A stretch of 64,000 bases of DNA from Planctomycetota bacterium (GTDB lineage: Bacteria; Planctomycetota; B15-G4; SIAN01): assembly GCA_028289345.1 (NCBI GenBank), contig JANQQL010000020.1:204264-268263 (forward strand), read 5' to 3'. The position numbers and the translations under genes were made by a program. Shown piece by piece: positions 55,209 to 64,000 of the stretch; positions within the stretch are counted from its first letter, which is position 1; each line of letters opens with the position of its first letter. The notes below the pieces were generated by a model. It made no database searches and was not told where the DNA came from. It was given only the letters and a program-made list of their open reading frames with translations.

Positions 55209-55697
55209 CCCAGGTTGTGGTGGTCCGCCCGATGCCCTGGGCAGACGTCTTGTTAGTCAACTTCTGGCGCGTGTCAGCCAAGTTCCGGTAGATCACGCCA
55301 ACCCTCCCTGCGGGCGTTCCCTTCCCGTGGATCTGGAAACCGCATTGCCGGTCAATGTCGCGGTGACCGGCCTCTCATCCTCTTCCAAGACCCCGGCGAA
55401 GGTACCACTCCCTCAGGGAACATGTCAATACCATCAACTTCCGACACAAGGTGTTGCACCGAAAGTTCATGCGGCCCTCACGGATCCTCGATTTCGGGCA
55501 CGCGACGGGCGCCCTCCGACCGATTCGGAGAGCCGCCAACGAACCCGTTCCTCGCTTCAGAACCAGTGGGAGTCCAAACTCCAACGGCCCATGCGAGAAA
55601 GGTGTCGTCTGCGGCTACTGGATGAACGAAAAATCGTGGCGAGTTCCGCCATTTGATTTCGGCACGAAGACACCGAGACCGAGTTTTTGGACGCGGG
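55209..55697. other. Intergenic region upstream of the exopolysaccharide locus
   Basis: About 490 bases between the first exopolysaccharide gene and the thioesterase stop. Both flanking genes are on the minus strand, so this region should carry the main exopolysaccharide promoter. Overlapping open frames here lack domain character. I recognise no specific operator. Confidence 0.45.
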
Positions 55698-56459
55698 TCA
55701 GCCCCGGACCAGGCCCGTCAGCTCGTTGGCGAACTGGCCCAGGAACGCTTTCCGTGAAGAATCGATGAAGAAGTGGTCGCCCGGGAACAGTCGCAAGTGG
55801 AAGGTCGCGGAGGTGTACTCCTCCCAAGGCTCCGTCTGCTCGGGAAGCGCCTTCGGATCTTCCAGACCCGCCGACGCAGTGAGAGGACAGGCCAACGGTG
55901 CGTCGTCGCGAAACTCGTAGGTTTCGCAGACCGAGAAGTCGGCGCGCAGCGTAGGAAGCAGTAGCTGAAGGAGCTCTCGTGATTGGAGGACTTCTTCGGG
56001 GGTCCCGTTCAGCTTCACGACCTGTTCCAGGAACTCCTTCTCGGGGAGCTGATGGATCGGAGGATCGGGATCGGGAAGGTGCGGAGCCCGACTTCCGGAC
56101 ACGAACAATTGCCGAGGGGTCTGGGAGAACCGGCGACGGCACTCTCTCGCCAGCTCGAATGCCAGCAAGGCTCCCATGCTGTGACCATAGAGAGCGAACG
56201 GACGATCGAGGCGGGACTCCAGTGCGGTCGCGATCTCATCCACCAGACGCGGCAGCTCCGGAATGGCCGGCTCTCGAATCCGCTGTTCCCGACCGGGAAG
56301 CTGGACTGCCACGACTTCGACCGAGTCGGGCAGGTCAGCCGCCCAAGACCGAAACACCTGGGCCCCGCCACCCGCGTAGGGAAGGCAGAAAAGACGCAGC
56401 TTGGCCTGATCGATGGGCCGGGGAGCGGAGAACCAAAGGTCGGCGCCGGGAGATTTCAT
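55698..56459 (-). CDS. Type II thioesterase for NRPS/PKS
   Basis: A 253-residue stand-alone alpha/beta-hydrolase. The start is LRLFCLPYAGGGAQVFRSWA, the signature of type II thioesterases; the nucleophile is Ser94 in LYGHSMGALLAFELAR, and the histidine is His229 in LFPGDHFFI, with an Asp in the SAGLEDP region. These enzymes clear wrongly loaded acyl groups from carrier domains. It is divergent from the megasynthase genes 711 bases away, which supports that role. The ATG at 56459 is chosen over a TTG three bases earlier. Confidence 0.9.
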   Translation of the reverse strand: MKSPGADLWFSAPRPIDQAKLRLFCLPYAGGGAQVFRSWAADLPDSVEVVAVQLPGREQRIREPAIPELPRLVDEIATALESRLDRPFALYGHSMGALLAFELARECRRRFSQTPRQLFVSGSRAPHLPDPDPPIHQLPEKEFLEQVVKLNGTPEEVLQSRELLQLLLPTLRADFSVCETYEFRDDAPLACPLTASAGLEDPKALPEQTEPWEEYTSATFHLRLFPGDHFFIDSSRKAFLGQFANELTGLVRG

Positions 56460-56934
56460 CAAGGGTCGTTCCGGTTCTTGACGTGTCTCGAAGAGGATTT
56501 CCGTTTCGTCGTGTGGGACGCGCGTTTCGGCCGCCGGTGGCCTGTCGTGGTCGACCGGTCGTCGGAAACAGCGAGTGAAGGTTCAGAAACATAGCTCGCC
56601 ACAACTCCCCCACCGCGTGGATTTGGCCGCAGCGCCATGGACCGAGGAATCGGCCCTCGCGACTGAGGTCCAAGCGAGGTGCAACACGGAAGAGCTCGAG
56701 ATCGACGGCGAGCCGGAATGCAGCATCGATTTCGTTCGAGCCGGTCGCTGCTCCGAACGAAGCGGCTCGTTTTGGGATCGAGGTTCCGGGACCTTTTTGA
56801 GCCGCGGCTCGGCCGCTTGTTTTCCGTTCGTGGGAACGGGGCAGTTTTCCCAGGGGACGGTGGACGCGACCCGAGCCGAATGGTGCTAATTTAGGCGGGC
56901 CAATCGGAGGGGGAAGTGCGGAGAAGGAACACCG
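56460..56934. other. Divergent upstream region of the megasynthase
   Basis: About 475 bases between the thioesterase start and a possible leader ORF. It should contain divergent promoters. Short open frames on both strands are not protein-like, and no clear operator or riboswitch was found by eye. Confidence 0.4.
56922..56928 (+). promoter_or_regulatory. Ribosome binding site before the leader ORF
   Basis: AGAAGGA, six bases before an ATG at 56935. It is the strongest translation signal in this upstream region, stronger than anything before the in-frame ATG of the megasynthase at 57068. Confidence 0.45.
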
Positions 56935-57168
56935 ATGTCGACCACCGTGCACGGGGCCGGCGACCCTCGGCCGAGGACAGGGGAGATCTGCGCCACAACC
57001 GCACTCTCTTCGTCGAGACATCGTCGATTGACCGCCCCCCCTTCGGCATTCCGTCGCGCTTCGCCGCATGTTTCGTTTCGGGGACCAGTCTGGCGTAACA
57101 GGTTGGAGCCTGGCGCTGTTTCCGGTTGTGTTCCGGGACGTGGAATCTGCCGTATCGGGAGTCGGTGA
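56935..57168 (+). CDS. Possible leader ORF coupled to the megasynthase
   Basis: A 77-codon ORF with a good ribosome site. Its TGA (57166-57168) ends one base before the TTG start I propose for the megasynthase. The product is rich in Arg, Ser and Pro and does not look like an MbtH protein (no NxExQxSxWP block) or any other family I know. It could be a translated leader that couples initiation, or chance. Codon content is not distinctive. Confidence 0.25.
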   Translation: MSTTVHGAGDPRPRTGEICATTALSSSRHRRLTAPPSAFRRASPHVSFRGPVWRNRLEPGAVSGCVPGRGICRIGSR

Positions 57169-57169
57169 G

Positions 57170-60100
57170 TTGAAGACCTTGGAATCCCAGCTGCTCGGAT
57201 CCCCCGGGGTCGAGGAATGCGCGGTCCGAACCCGACGTTCCCGCGACGGCCAGGAATGGCTGGTTGCCTACGTCGTCGCCAGCGCGCCAATCGATGAATC
57301 CGCGCTTCGCGACCAGTGGCAGCAGTGGTCTGGGACGACTGCTTCGACCCTGGTCCAGGTCACGACACTCCCACGGAATGCCGAAGGACAGATCGATGAG
57401 AGTGCTCTAGGCAAACTGCCCGTGATCGATCCGGCGACCCACGAAACCCTGAGATCCCAGCTCAACGACAACCATCCCTCAGAGTCGATTGGCTCGTTTC
57501 TCACGGACCGGCCCGCCCCGGTCCAAGCCCTGCACCTTTCGACAATCGTGGCCGGTTGGACCAGCACCGCACAAGAAGATCTGCCCACGGAAAACGACTC
57601 CGCCGACGCCGCTTCCTCGACCTCCGCGGAAACGGTCGACGTCCCCGCGATCAGCCACGGGGGGCCGTTGCGAGCTCCCGCGGATGAACCCGCGACGCTG
57701 CCGGAAGCGTTGGAGCGATCGGCTCGCCTGCATCCCCAGCGCGGATACGTGCATGTGCTCCCCGATGGTTCCGAACAGGAAGCCCGCTACCCCGAAGTCG
57801 TGGACGAAGCGCTGCGCGTTTGCCAGGGACTCCGGGAAGCAGGACTGCGCGCGGGAGACCGAGCAGTCTTCCAGATCGACTCAGGGCCCGAGTTCCTTTC
57901 GGCCTACTGGGGTTGTCAATTTGCGGGGGTCATTCCCGTGCCGGTCGCCGTCGTGCGCAGCACGGATCCGGCGCACCCGGACGTCCAGAAGCTCCAGGGC
58001 GCGTGGGACATGCTCGGCCGTCCCCGGTTGCTCACCACGGCAACCGCACTTCCGGTGCTTTCGACCTTGGCCGACAAAGTCGAGGATGGCCCCCAAGAGT
58101 TCTTGACGATCGAGTCCCTGCGCAAAGCCACGCCCGAAGGACCGCGGCATCAGCCCGATCCTGACGACCGCGCACTCATTCTGCTGACCTCCGGCAGCAC
58201 GGGAATGCCCAAAGGCGTGCCTCTCACCCATCGCAACCTCCTGGTGATGGCACGCGGCACCGCGCAACAAAACGAGTTCGAGGAACACGACGTCAGCTTG
58301 AACTGGATGCCGCTCGAACACGTGGGTGCCATCTCGTTCTTGCAGAACATGCCCACGTTGCTCGGCTGCAAACAAGTCCACGTGCCCACCGATTACATTC
58401 TCCAGGATCCTCTACGCTGGATGGAGTTGATTGACCGGCACCGAGGCAGCATCACCTGGGGACCGAACTTCGCGTTCAATTTGGTCAACGAAAAGGCCAC
58501 GGAACTGAACCAGCGAACGTGGGATCTTTCTTGCATGCGCTTTCTGGTGAGCGCTGGTGAATTAGTTGTCGGCAAGACGACCGAACGGTTCGTCGAACTG
58601 CTGCGCGCCCACGGTCTTCCTCGCACCGCGATTCATCCAGCGTTCGGCATGTCCGAGACCTGCTCCGGGATCTCTTGGTCGGCCGGCTACGACCCGGACG
58701 AAGAGCGACCGAGCCCCTTCGTCGATTTGGGGCGACCCATCCCCTCTGCCCAGCTTCGCATCGTGGATGAAAAGCAGCGCGTTCTCCGGGAAAGCGAGAT
58801 CGGCCGTCTGCAACTGCGTGGCCCATCGGTCACCCAGGGCTACTACGAAAATCCAGATCTCAATCGCGAAGTGTTCGTCGACGACTGGTTCGACACCGGC
58901 GACCTTGGGTTCTTAAAAGATGGTCGTTTGACTCTGACCGGTCGCGACAAGGACGAGATCATCATCAACGGAATCAACTACGTGGGTTCCGAGATCGAGT
59001 CCGTGGCGGAAGGAGTCGATGGGGTGACCGTCAGTTTCACGGCGGCCTGCGCGGTTCGCCCCGCCGGAAGCGACACGGATCAGCTCGCGTTGTTCTTCCA
59101 CCCCGAGTCGCTGGAAGATTCCTTTCTCACGCAGCTGCTGCCCGAGTTGCAGCAACGGGTCGCGGCCGAAACCGGGATCCCCCCGCGCTTCCTGATTCCC
59201 TTGCCCGCGGAGGAGATCCCCAAGACCGACATCGGCAAGATCCAGCGCAAGAAACTCCGGCAGCAGTTCGCGGAAGGACACTTCGCCGAGGTGTTGCAGC
59301 GCACCGAGATTCTGACTCACGGTCCGGACACGTTGCCGCGCTGGTTCCACCGCCGAGTCTGGCAAAGGATTCGCCGAGAAGCCGAGTTCCCCAAGAGTGG
59401 CTGCCTGTTGCTGATCGAGGACGCCCGGGGCCTGGCCGAAGCCATTCAACCGCTGCTGATCGAACACGGCTGGCAAGTGATCCGAGTGACGCCTTCTACC
59501 AACGATCGAACCCTCTCGAGCAACCACTTCGAGTGTGACACCAGTCGCCGGGCGTCGCTCGAAGCGCTGCTCGGTGAACTCGCCCAGGACGGACGAGTTC
59601 TGACTCATGTGCTGAACCTGGAGGGCTATGCGACGCCTTCGGGGACACCGGATGCGGACTCTCTTTTCCAGGCAGCCAAGGCTTGGTCGGGCAAATGCCT
59701 GGCAATGCTCCAGGCTTTGGGATCCCGAAGTGATGAGCGCCCGCTCCGTTTGATCTGGGTCGCCAGCAACAGCCAAGCGGTTCGAGAGTCCGACGTTCCG
59801 GTCTTGGAATCCGGCACTCTGCTCGGCCTATTGAAAACGGCACCTCGAGAATGGCCGACGTTGCGCTGCCGCCACTTGGATCTTCCCGTGGGGGATTCTT
59901 CCCGTGACGCCGCGACTCTCGTCACCGAGTTGGCGATTGCGGTCGAGGAAGAAGAGGTCGCCTATCGCGAAGGAGCCCGGTTCGTCCGCAAACTCGCGGC
60001 GGTGACGCTCCCGTTGGCCTCCCCTCCTCCCGCGCCATTCTCTTCGAAAGCTCTGTACTTGGTGACCGGCGGATTGGGAGGCATCGGCCAAGAGTTGAGT

Positions 60101-62374
60101 CGACTGCTACTGTTGGATCACGACGCCCGTCTGCTGCTCATCGGCCGCCGACCGGAAAGCGACGACACGGAGCTGGGTCAAGAGCGACAGCAAGCCTTGC
60201 GAAGACTGCGTGAGGTCTCCCCCCATGTGCTGTATGCGGCTGCCGATGTCAACCAGGCAGAATCGCTGGAAACGGCCGTGGCCGCGGCCGAGGCACACTT
60301 CGGACAAGGCCTGCAAGGGGTCCTGCACCTCGCCGGCGAGTTCCACGAAGCTCCTCTGGCCGAAGAGAACTTGGAAACCTTGGCCACCTCGTTCGAAGCC
60401 AAGGCACGTGGCTCCCTTCACCTGCATCAACTGCTGGAAGCCCGCGGCGGCGGCGTGTTCCTGACCTTCGGTTCCGCCGGAACCTACTTCGGTGGTTCCG
60501 GCACCGGTGCCTATTCGGCAGCCAACAGCCTGTTGAACACATTCTGTGATTGGCAACGCCAATCCTCTGGCGTCACCGCATTCTGCCACGACTGGACCAT
60601 GTGGGATGAGATCGGCATGCGTCGCGGACAGGGCATGAACGACGCACTCACGGCACGCGGCTATCAGCTGCTTCCTCCTGCGAAAGCCGTGCATTCCCTG
60701 CGCGCGGTGCTCCATGCCGGACTCCAAGACGCGGTCATCGGCCTCGATGCTTGCAACGTCCACGTGCGACGGCGGCTCATCGATCCCCAGCCCTGGTTGA
60801 CGGTCGTGGTCGCTCATCAACCGCTGAAATCGCCGCTGCCGCCGAACCTCGCCGATCGATTCGGCAACGAAACTTCCCTTGTGCCTTGGTTCCGCCGGGA
60901 CTGGCCTCGGGACGATTCCGGCGCGACTGACTCGGAAGCGTTGCGCCAAGAATGGGAACAGGGCGGACGCTCTTCCCCCCACGAGGGCCCGCGCAATCCT
61001 CTGGAAGAGCGCATTGCGGCGGTTTGGAAGAGCGTGCTCGGCGTCGGCTCCCTCTCCATCGACGACAACTTCTTCGCCCTGGGAGGAGACTCGATCCAGG
61101 GTGCCATGGTCATCAACAAGCTGCAGGAAGAGTGCGGAGAGATTCTGCACGTGGTGGCTTTGTTCGAAGCGCCGACCGTGGCCGGTTTTGCGGAGTACCT
61201 GATCGAGCACCATCCTTCGGTCGCCCGACAATTGGGAGGCGCGGACGCCGTCCTCGAGCGGCAAACCTTGCGCGGCATCGTGGACGAACGCGCACTTGCC
61301 GAGTTACAAGGCCGGGTGACCTCTCCGGAACTGATCGCGACCGGCCAGCGCCGCCGCTCCCGCCCGGTGTTCGTGTTGGCTCCCCCGCGCTCAGGAACGA
61401 CTCTTCTGCGCGTGATCCTCGGGGGACATCCGCAACTGTTCGCTCCCCCAGAGCTTTACCTGTTGCACTTCTCCTCGATGGAGGCCCGGCGTGACACCTA
61501 TCAAGGACAGCAAGCGTTCTGGAGAGAAGGAACCACGCGTGCCTTGATGGAACTGCGTCAGCTCGACGCCCCGGGGGCCGAGTCGTTGTTGGAAGAGTTC
61601 GAGCGCCCCGGTGTGACGATCGCAGACTTCTATTCTCAGCTCCATGAGTGGCTCGGATCGCGAACTCTGGTCGACAAAACTCCGACCTACACCCTTGACC
61701 CGGTGGCACTTGCCCGCATGGAGGAAGAGTTCGACCAACCGCGCTACATCCACCTGGTTCGTCATCCCTACGGCACCATGCGCTCATTCGAAGAGGCGTC
61801 CCTCGACCAGCTCCTGTACGCCTTCATGCCGAGTCTCAAACAAGGGGATCGCGAATTCCCTCGTCGAGACTTTGCCGAGCTCACCTGGTGGATGTGCCAT
61901 CGCAACATCATCGACATGCTGAGGAAGGTCCCCGAAGACCGTCAGATTCGCGTGCACTTCGAAGACGTGGTGGGTCAGCCGAGAAAGACGGTGGACTCCC
62001 TGTGCCAGTTCCTCGGATTGGATCCTCATCCCGACATGTTGCAGCCCTACCAAGAGAAGAAACAACGCATGACCGATGGGGTGCACGAAGTCGGACGCAT
62101 GCTTGGCGACTTCAAGTTTCACCAACACCAGTCGATCGATTCTCAAGTCGCCGAGACTTGGCGCTCTTACTACGAAGAAGACTTCCTATCCGACGGCGCA
62201 TGGCAGCTGGCCGAACGCCTGGGTTACTCCCGTCGTGCCCTGTCCTCCCCCACCCCCGCCGCATCCCAGACATCGAGCGACGACGCCGAGTTGGACCTCG
62301 ACGCCCTCTCCGATGGAGAAGTGGACGAACTCCTGGACGAACTCCTGAGTGACACAGAAGGAGGGGCCGGGTGA
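57170..62374 (+). CDS. Megasynthase with order adenylation-ketoreductase-carrier-sulfotransferase
   Basis: A 1,734-residue assembly-line protein. It opens with a short segment like an adenylation C-subdomain (LESQLLGSPGVEECAV). The AMP-forming domain has LLTSGSTGMPKG (338-349), GMSETCSG (from 493), DTGDLGFL and catalytic Lys690 in DIGKIQRKK. A PKS-type KR follows, with its structural half, TGGLGGIG (966-973) and the active triad Ser1102, Tyr1115, Asn1119. The carrier has phosphopantetheine Ser1308 in LGGDSIQG. A PAPS-dependent sulfotransferase starts at APPRSGTT (1404-1411), with LFAPPELYLLHF as in CurM-type ST domains. No ketosynthase, acyltransferase or thioesterase is present. I chose TTG 57170 (GGGAG eight bases upstream); ATG 57068 is the alternative. 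The acidic C-terminal helix may dock to the next protein, which overlaps by GTGA. Confidence 0.9.
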   Translation: MKTLESQLLGSPGVEECAVRTRRSRDGQEWLVAYVVASAPIDESALRDQWQQWSGTTASTLVQVTTLPRNAEGQIDESALGKLPVIDPATHETLRSQLNDNHPSESIGSFLTDRPAPVQALHLSTIVAGWTSTAQEDLPTENDSADAASSTSAETVDVPAISHGGPLRAPADEPATLPEALERSARLHPQRGYVHVLPDGSEQEARYPEVVDEALRVCQGLREAGLRAGDRAVFQIDSGPEFLSAYWGCQFAGVIPVPVAVVRSTDPAHPDVQKLQGAWDMLGRPRLLTTATALPVLSTLADKVEDGPQEFLTIESLRKATPEGPRHQPDPDDRALILLTSGSTGMPKGVPLTHRNLLVMARGTAQQNEFEEHDVSLNWMPLEHVGAISFLQNMPTLLGCKQVHVPTDYILQDPLRWMELIDRHRGSITWGPNFAFNLVNEKATELNQRTWDLSCMRFLVSAGELVVGKTTERFVELLRAHGLPRTAIHPAFGMSETCSGISWSAGYDPDEERPSPFVDLGRPIPSAQLRIVDEKQRVLRESEIGRLQLRGPSVTQGYYENPDLNREVFVDDWFDTGDLGFLKDGRLTLTGRDKDEIIINGINYVGSEIESVAEGVDGVTVSFTAACAVRPAGSDTDQLALFFHPESLEDSFLTQLLPELQQRVAAETGIPPRFLIPLPAEEIPKTDIGKIQRKKLRQQFAEGHFAEVLQRTEILTHGPDTLPRWFHRRVWQRIRREAEFPKSGCLLLIEDARGLAEAIQPLLIEHGWQVIRVTPSTNDRTLSSNHFECDTSRRASLEALLGELAQDGRVLTHVLNLEGYATPSGTPDADSLFQAAKAWSGKCLAMLQALGSRSDERPLRLIWVASNSQAVRESDVPVLESGTLLGLLKTAPREWPTLRCRHLDLPVGDSSRDAATLVTELAIAVEEEEVAYREGARFVRKLAAVTLPLASPPPAPFSSKALYLVTGGLGGIGQELSRLLLLDHDARLLLIGRRPESDDTELGQERQQALRRLREVSPHVLYAAADVNQAESLETAVAAAEAHFGQGLQGVLHLAGEFHEAPLAEENLETLATSFEAKARGSLHLHQLLEARGGGVFLTFGSAGTYFGGSGTGAYSAANSLLNTFCDWQRQSSGVTAFCHDWTMWDEIGMRRGQGMNDALTARGYQLLPPAKAVHSLRAVLHAGLQDAVIGLDACNVHVRRRLIDPQPWLTVVVAHQPLKSPLPPNLADRFGNETSLVPWFRRDWPRDDSGATDSEALRQEWEQGGRSSPHEGPRNPLEERIAAVWKSVLGVGSLSIDDNFFALGGDSIQGAMVINKLQEECGEILHVVALFEAPTVAGFAEYLIEHHPSVARQLGGADAVLERQTLRGIVDERALAELQGRVTSPELIATGQRRRSRPVFVLAPPRSGTTLLRVILGGHPQLFAPPELYLLHFSSMEARRDTYQGQQAFWREGTTRALMELRQLDAPGAESLLEEFERPGVTIADFYSQLHEWLGSRTLVDKTPTYTLDPVALARMEEEFDQPRYIHLVRHPYGTMRSFEEASLDQLLYAFMPSLKQGDREFPRRDFAELTWWMCHRNIIDMLRKVPEDRQIRVHFEDVVGQPRKTVDSLCQFLGLDPHPDMLQPYQEKKQRMTDGVHEVGRMLGDFKFHQHQSIDSQVAETWRSYYEEDFLSDGAWQLAERLGYSRRALSSPTPAASQTSSDDAELDLDALSDGEVDELLDELLSDTEGGAG

Positions 62375-64000
62375 CGAAGAAGCTGGAGGGCCTGACTCCG
62401 GAGCAAAAGCGCAAACTGCTCGCCAAGCTCCTCGCCCGCAAGAACAACCCACCGAAGGAATCGCCGCTGTCTTTCTCTCAGCGGCGTTTGTGGTTCCTGC
62501 ATCAGCTGGAGCCCGACGGGGCTTCGTACAACAGCCCCGCCGCATGGACTCTCGAGGGAGCCCTCGACGTGGACGCGCTGCGCAACGCGCTCACCGAAGT
62601 GGTCCGACGCCACGAGGTCTTCCGTTCCACCTTCCCTCGAATCAACGGCGAACCAGTCCAGCGGGTCGGCCCCGTGCAACTGCCCTTGAAAATCGTGGAC
62701 CTGACCTCTCTTCCCGGGGACAACCGTGACCAAGAAGCGGAGCAAAGGCAGCGCGCCGAGTTCCAACGCCCTTTCGACCTGGCTCGCAAGACCGCGTTTC
62801 GCGCGGTCCTCCTGAAGCTGACGGACCAACGCCATCGACTTCTCTTGACGATGCACCACCTGGTGATCGATGGATGGTCGCGGAACCTCCTGAACGACGA
62901 GATCACGCGGCTCTATTCCGGAATTCGCCAGAACAAGAAGGCAGAGCTTCCTTCGTTGCCGCGGCAGTATTCCGACTTCTCCCGTTCCCAGCTGCAAGAG
63001 TGGGAGTCCTCGCGCAGCCATCCGCACCTCGACTACTGGTGCGACCATCTGGCCGGGGACTTGCCCGTCCTGGAACTCCCGCTGGACCGTCCGCGCCCGT
63101 CCGTACAAACCTATCGTGGCTCTTGGGTGCCGGTGGTCCTCGACAAGACCATCTTCCAAGAAATCGACGACTTTCGCCGACGCGAAGGCGTGACCCTGTT
63201 CATGACCCTGCTGACGGTGTACGGAGTGCTGTTGCACCGTCTGACTCACCAAGCAGACTTGCTCATCGGTTCGCCCGTGGCCAATCGAGGCCGTGCCGAT
63301 CTCGAGCGAGTGATCGGGTTCTTCGTGAACACCCTGCCGCTGCGGGTCGACTGCGCCGGCAGCCCCACGTTCCGACAACTTCTTGGTCGGGTGCGAAAGA
63401 TGGCCCTGCAGGCATACGCCCATCAGGACGTGCCCTTCGAAAAACTGGTCGAAGCCCTGAAGCCCGATCGCGATCTGAGCCACTCGCCGGTCTTCCAAGC
63501 CATGTTCGGCTTACAGACCGTGGCCACGACGCCCCTGTCTCTGCAGGGACTCAAGGTTCGTGCCGAAAACACCTCGCTCGATGCCGCCAAGGTAGACCTG
63601 ACCTTGAACCTCAAGGTGGTCGAGTCGCACCTGGAGGGCTACCTCGAGTTCAACACGGATTTGTTCGATCGATCCACGGTCGAAGGCTGGTTCGCTCAGT
63701 TCCGCAATCTGCTGCGGAATGCCCTGCAATACCCAGACACCCCCGTCGATCGTTTGGAGCTCTTGGACGGCCAAGAATTCGAACGCCTGGTGGTGACCGA
63801 GAACCAGACCCGGCGCGAGTTCCCGCGTCAGCAGACCGTGCCCCAGCGTTTTGCGGAGATCGTGGCCGCCCATCCCGATCGCACGGCGGTGGTCTACGGT
63901 AAGGAGCGACTCCGCTACGCCGAACTGGACCAACGCTCCACCGCGCTGGCCATTCACTTGCAACGTCTGGGGGTTTCCCGCGATCGCCTGGTGGGGATCT
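62371..64000 (+). CDS. NRPS condensation-adenylation protein, truncated by window edge
   Basis: The frame is open to the end of the window, giving at least 543 residues. A basic N-terminal helix (LTPEQKRKLLAKLLARK) precedes a condensation domain: SPLSFSQRRLWFLHQLEP, catalytic HHLVIDG (His162, His163, Asp167), IGSPVANRG, IGFFVNTLPLRVD and HQDVPFEKLVEAL. This set fits an LCL-type domain. From residue ~470 the start of an adenylation domain is visible (VPQRFAEIVAAHPDRTAVVYG, LRYAELDQRS), but its selectivity code lies beyond the window. The GTG start overlaps the megasynthase stop. It should accept the starter unit from the upstream carrier and join it to the first amino acid. Confidence 0.95.
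   Translation, partial: MTKKLEGLTPEQKRKLLAKLLARKNNPPKESPLSFSQRRLWFLHQLEPDGASYNSPAAWTLEGALDVDALRNALTEVVRRHEVFRSTFPRINGEPVQRVGPVQLPLKIVDLTSLPGDNRDQEAEQRQRAEFQRPFDLARKTAFRAVLLKLTDQRHRLLLTMHHLVIDGWSRNLLNDEITRLYSGIRQNKKAELPSLPRQYSDFSRSQLQEWESSRSHPHLDYWCDHLAGDLPVLELPLDRPRPSVQTYRGSWVPVVLDKTIFQEIDDFRRREGVTLFMTLLTVYGVLLHRLTHQADLLIGSPVANRGRADLERVIGFFVNTLPLRVDCAGSPTFRQLLGRVRKMALQAYAHQDVPFEKLVEALKPDRDLSHSPVFQAMFGLQTVATTPLSLQGLKVRAENTSLDAAKVDLTLNLKVVESHLEGYLEFNTDLFDRSTVEGWFAQFRNLLRNALQYPDTPVDRLELLDGQEFERLVVTENQTRREFPRQQTVPQRFAEIVAAHPDRTAVVYGKERLRYAELDQRSTALAIHLQRLGVSRDRLVGI

Noticed and set aside
56935..57168. MbtH-like protein beside the NRPS genes
   Set aside because: The size is right, but the product lacks the conserved Asn-x-Glu-x-Gln-x-Ser-x-Trp-Pro pattern and looks unstructured.

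Overview
This is a GC-rich, gene-dense bacterial chromosomal window with no rRNA, recognised tRNA, transposase or CRISPR array. Gene content points to a planctomycete-like marine or soil bacterium. The clues are an FG-GAP beta-propeller protein with a cysteine-containing C-terminal domain, a choice-of-anchor B-type lipoprotein, a PQQ-like propeller protein, very large multi-domain sensor proteins, and an NRPS/PKS-type gene pair beside an exopolysaccharide locus. The taxonomic call is inference only.

Layout. 1-7.9 kb is a signalling island: the tail of a hybrid kinase (REC-REC-Hpt), three stand-alone receiver proteins, a soluble histidine kinase, and a 1,221-residue CheB-CheR-PAS-kinase-receiver fusion. 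7.9-15.5 kb carries an outer-membrane-type lipoprotein, a CorA metal channel, a giant MscK-like mechanosensitive channel, a PIN-PhoH ATPase and a small membrane protein. 15.7-27.4 kb is a mixed housekeeping and secreted-protein region: two lipoproteins, a methyltransferase that overlaps an unusual peptide deformylase/PLP-lyase fusion, an FG-GAP protein, an acyl desaturase, an FAD glycerol-3-phosphate dehydrogenase and a transglutaminase-like lipoprotein. 27.4-28.7 kb is degenerate: a frameshifted gene remnant and two copies of a repeat with strong inverted arms. 28.7-31.2 kb is a tight alkylation-repair operon (Ada/AlkA, then Ogt, then Tag). 31.3-36.9 kb has a GNAT, two poorly characterised proteins, a PQQ-like propeller protein and a divergent oligopeptidase B-like S9 peptidase.

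36.9-55.2 kb is one long minus-strand exopolysaccharide locus of 14 genes, many overlapping by 1-4 bases. It has an initiating phosphoglycosyltransferase fused to a degenerate nucleotidyltransferase, a Wza-like export lipoprotein (apparently with a CTG start), a polysaccharide deacetylase, three GT4 enzymes, a GT8-like enzyme, a GT9 enzyme, a GH39-like lipoprotein, an O-antigen ligase/polymerase, a Wzz-like co-polymerase, two tiny membrane proteins and an ABC exporter that probably replaces a Wzx flippase.

55.7-64.0 kb is the start of a natural-product cluster. A type II thioesterase is divergent from a 1,734-residue megasynthase with the order adenylation, ketoreductase, carrier, sulfotransferase. 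It is translationally coupled to an NRPS condensation-adenylation protein that runs off the window. The loading module suggests that an acid is activated, reduced to a hydroxy acid on the carrier, O-sulfonated, and passed to a peptide assembly line. This is the most promising candidate for an undescribed system in the window.
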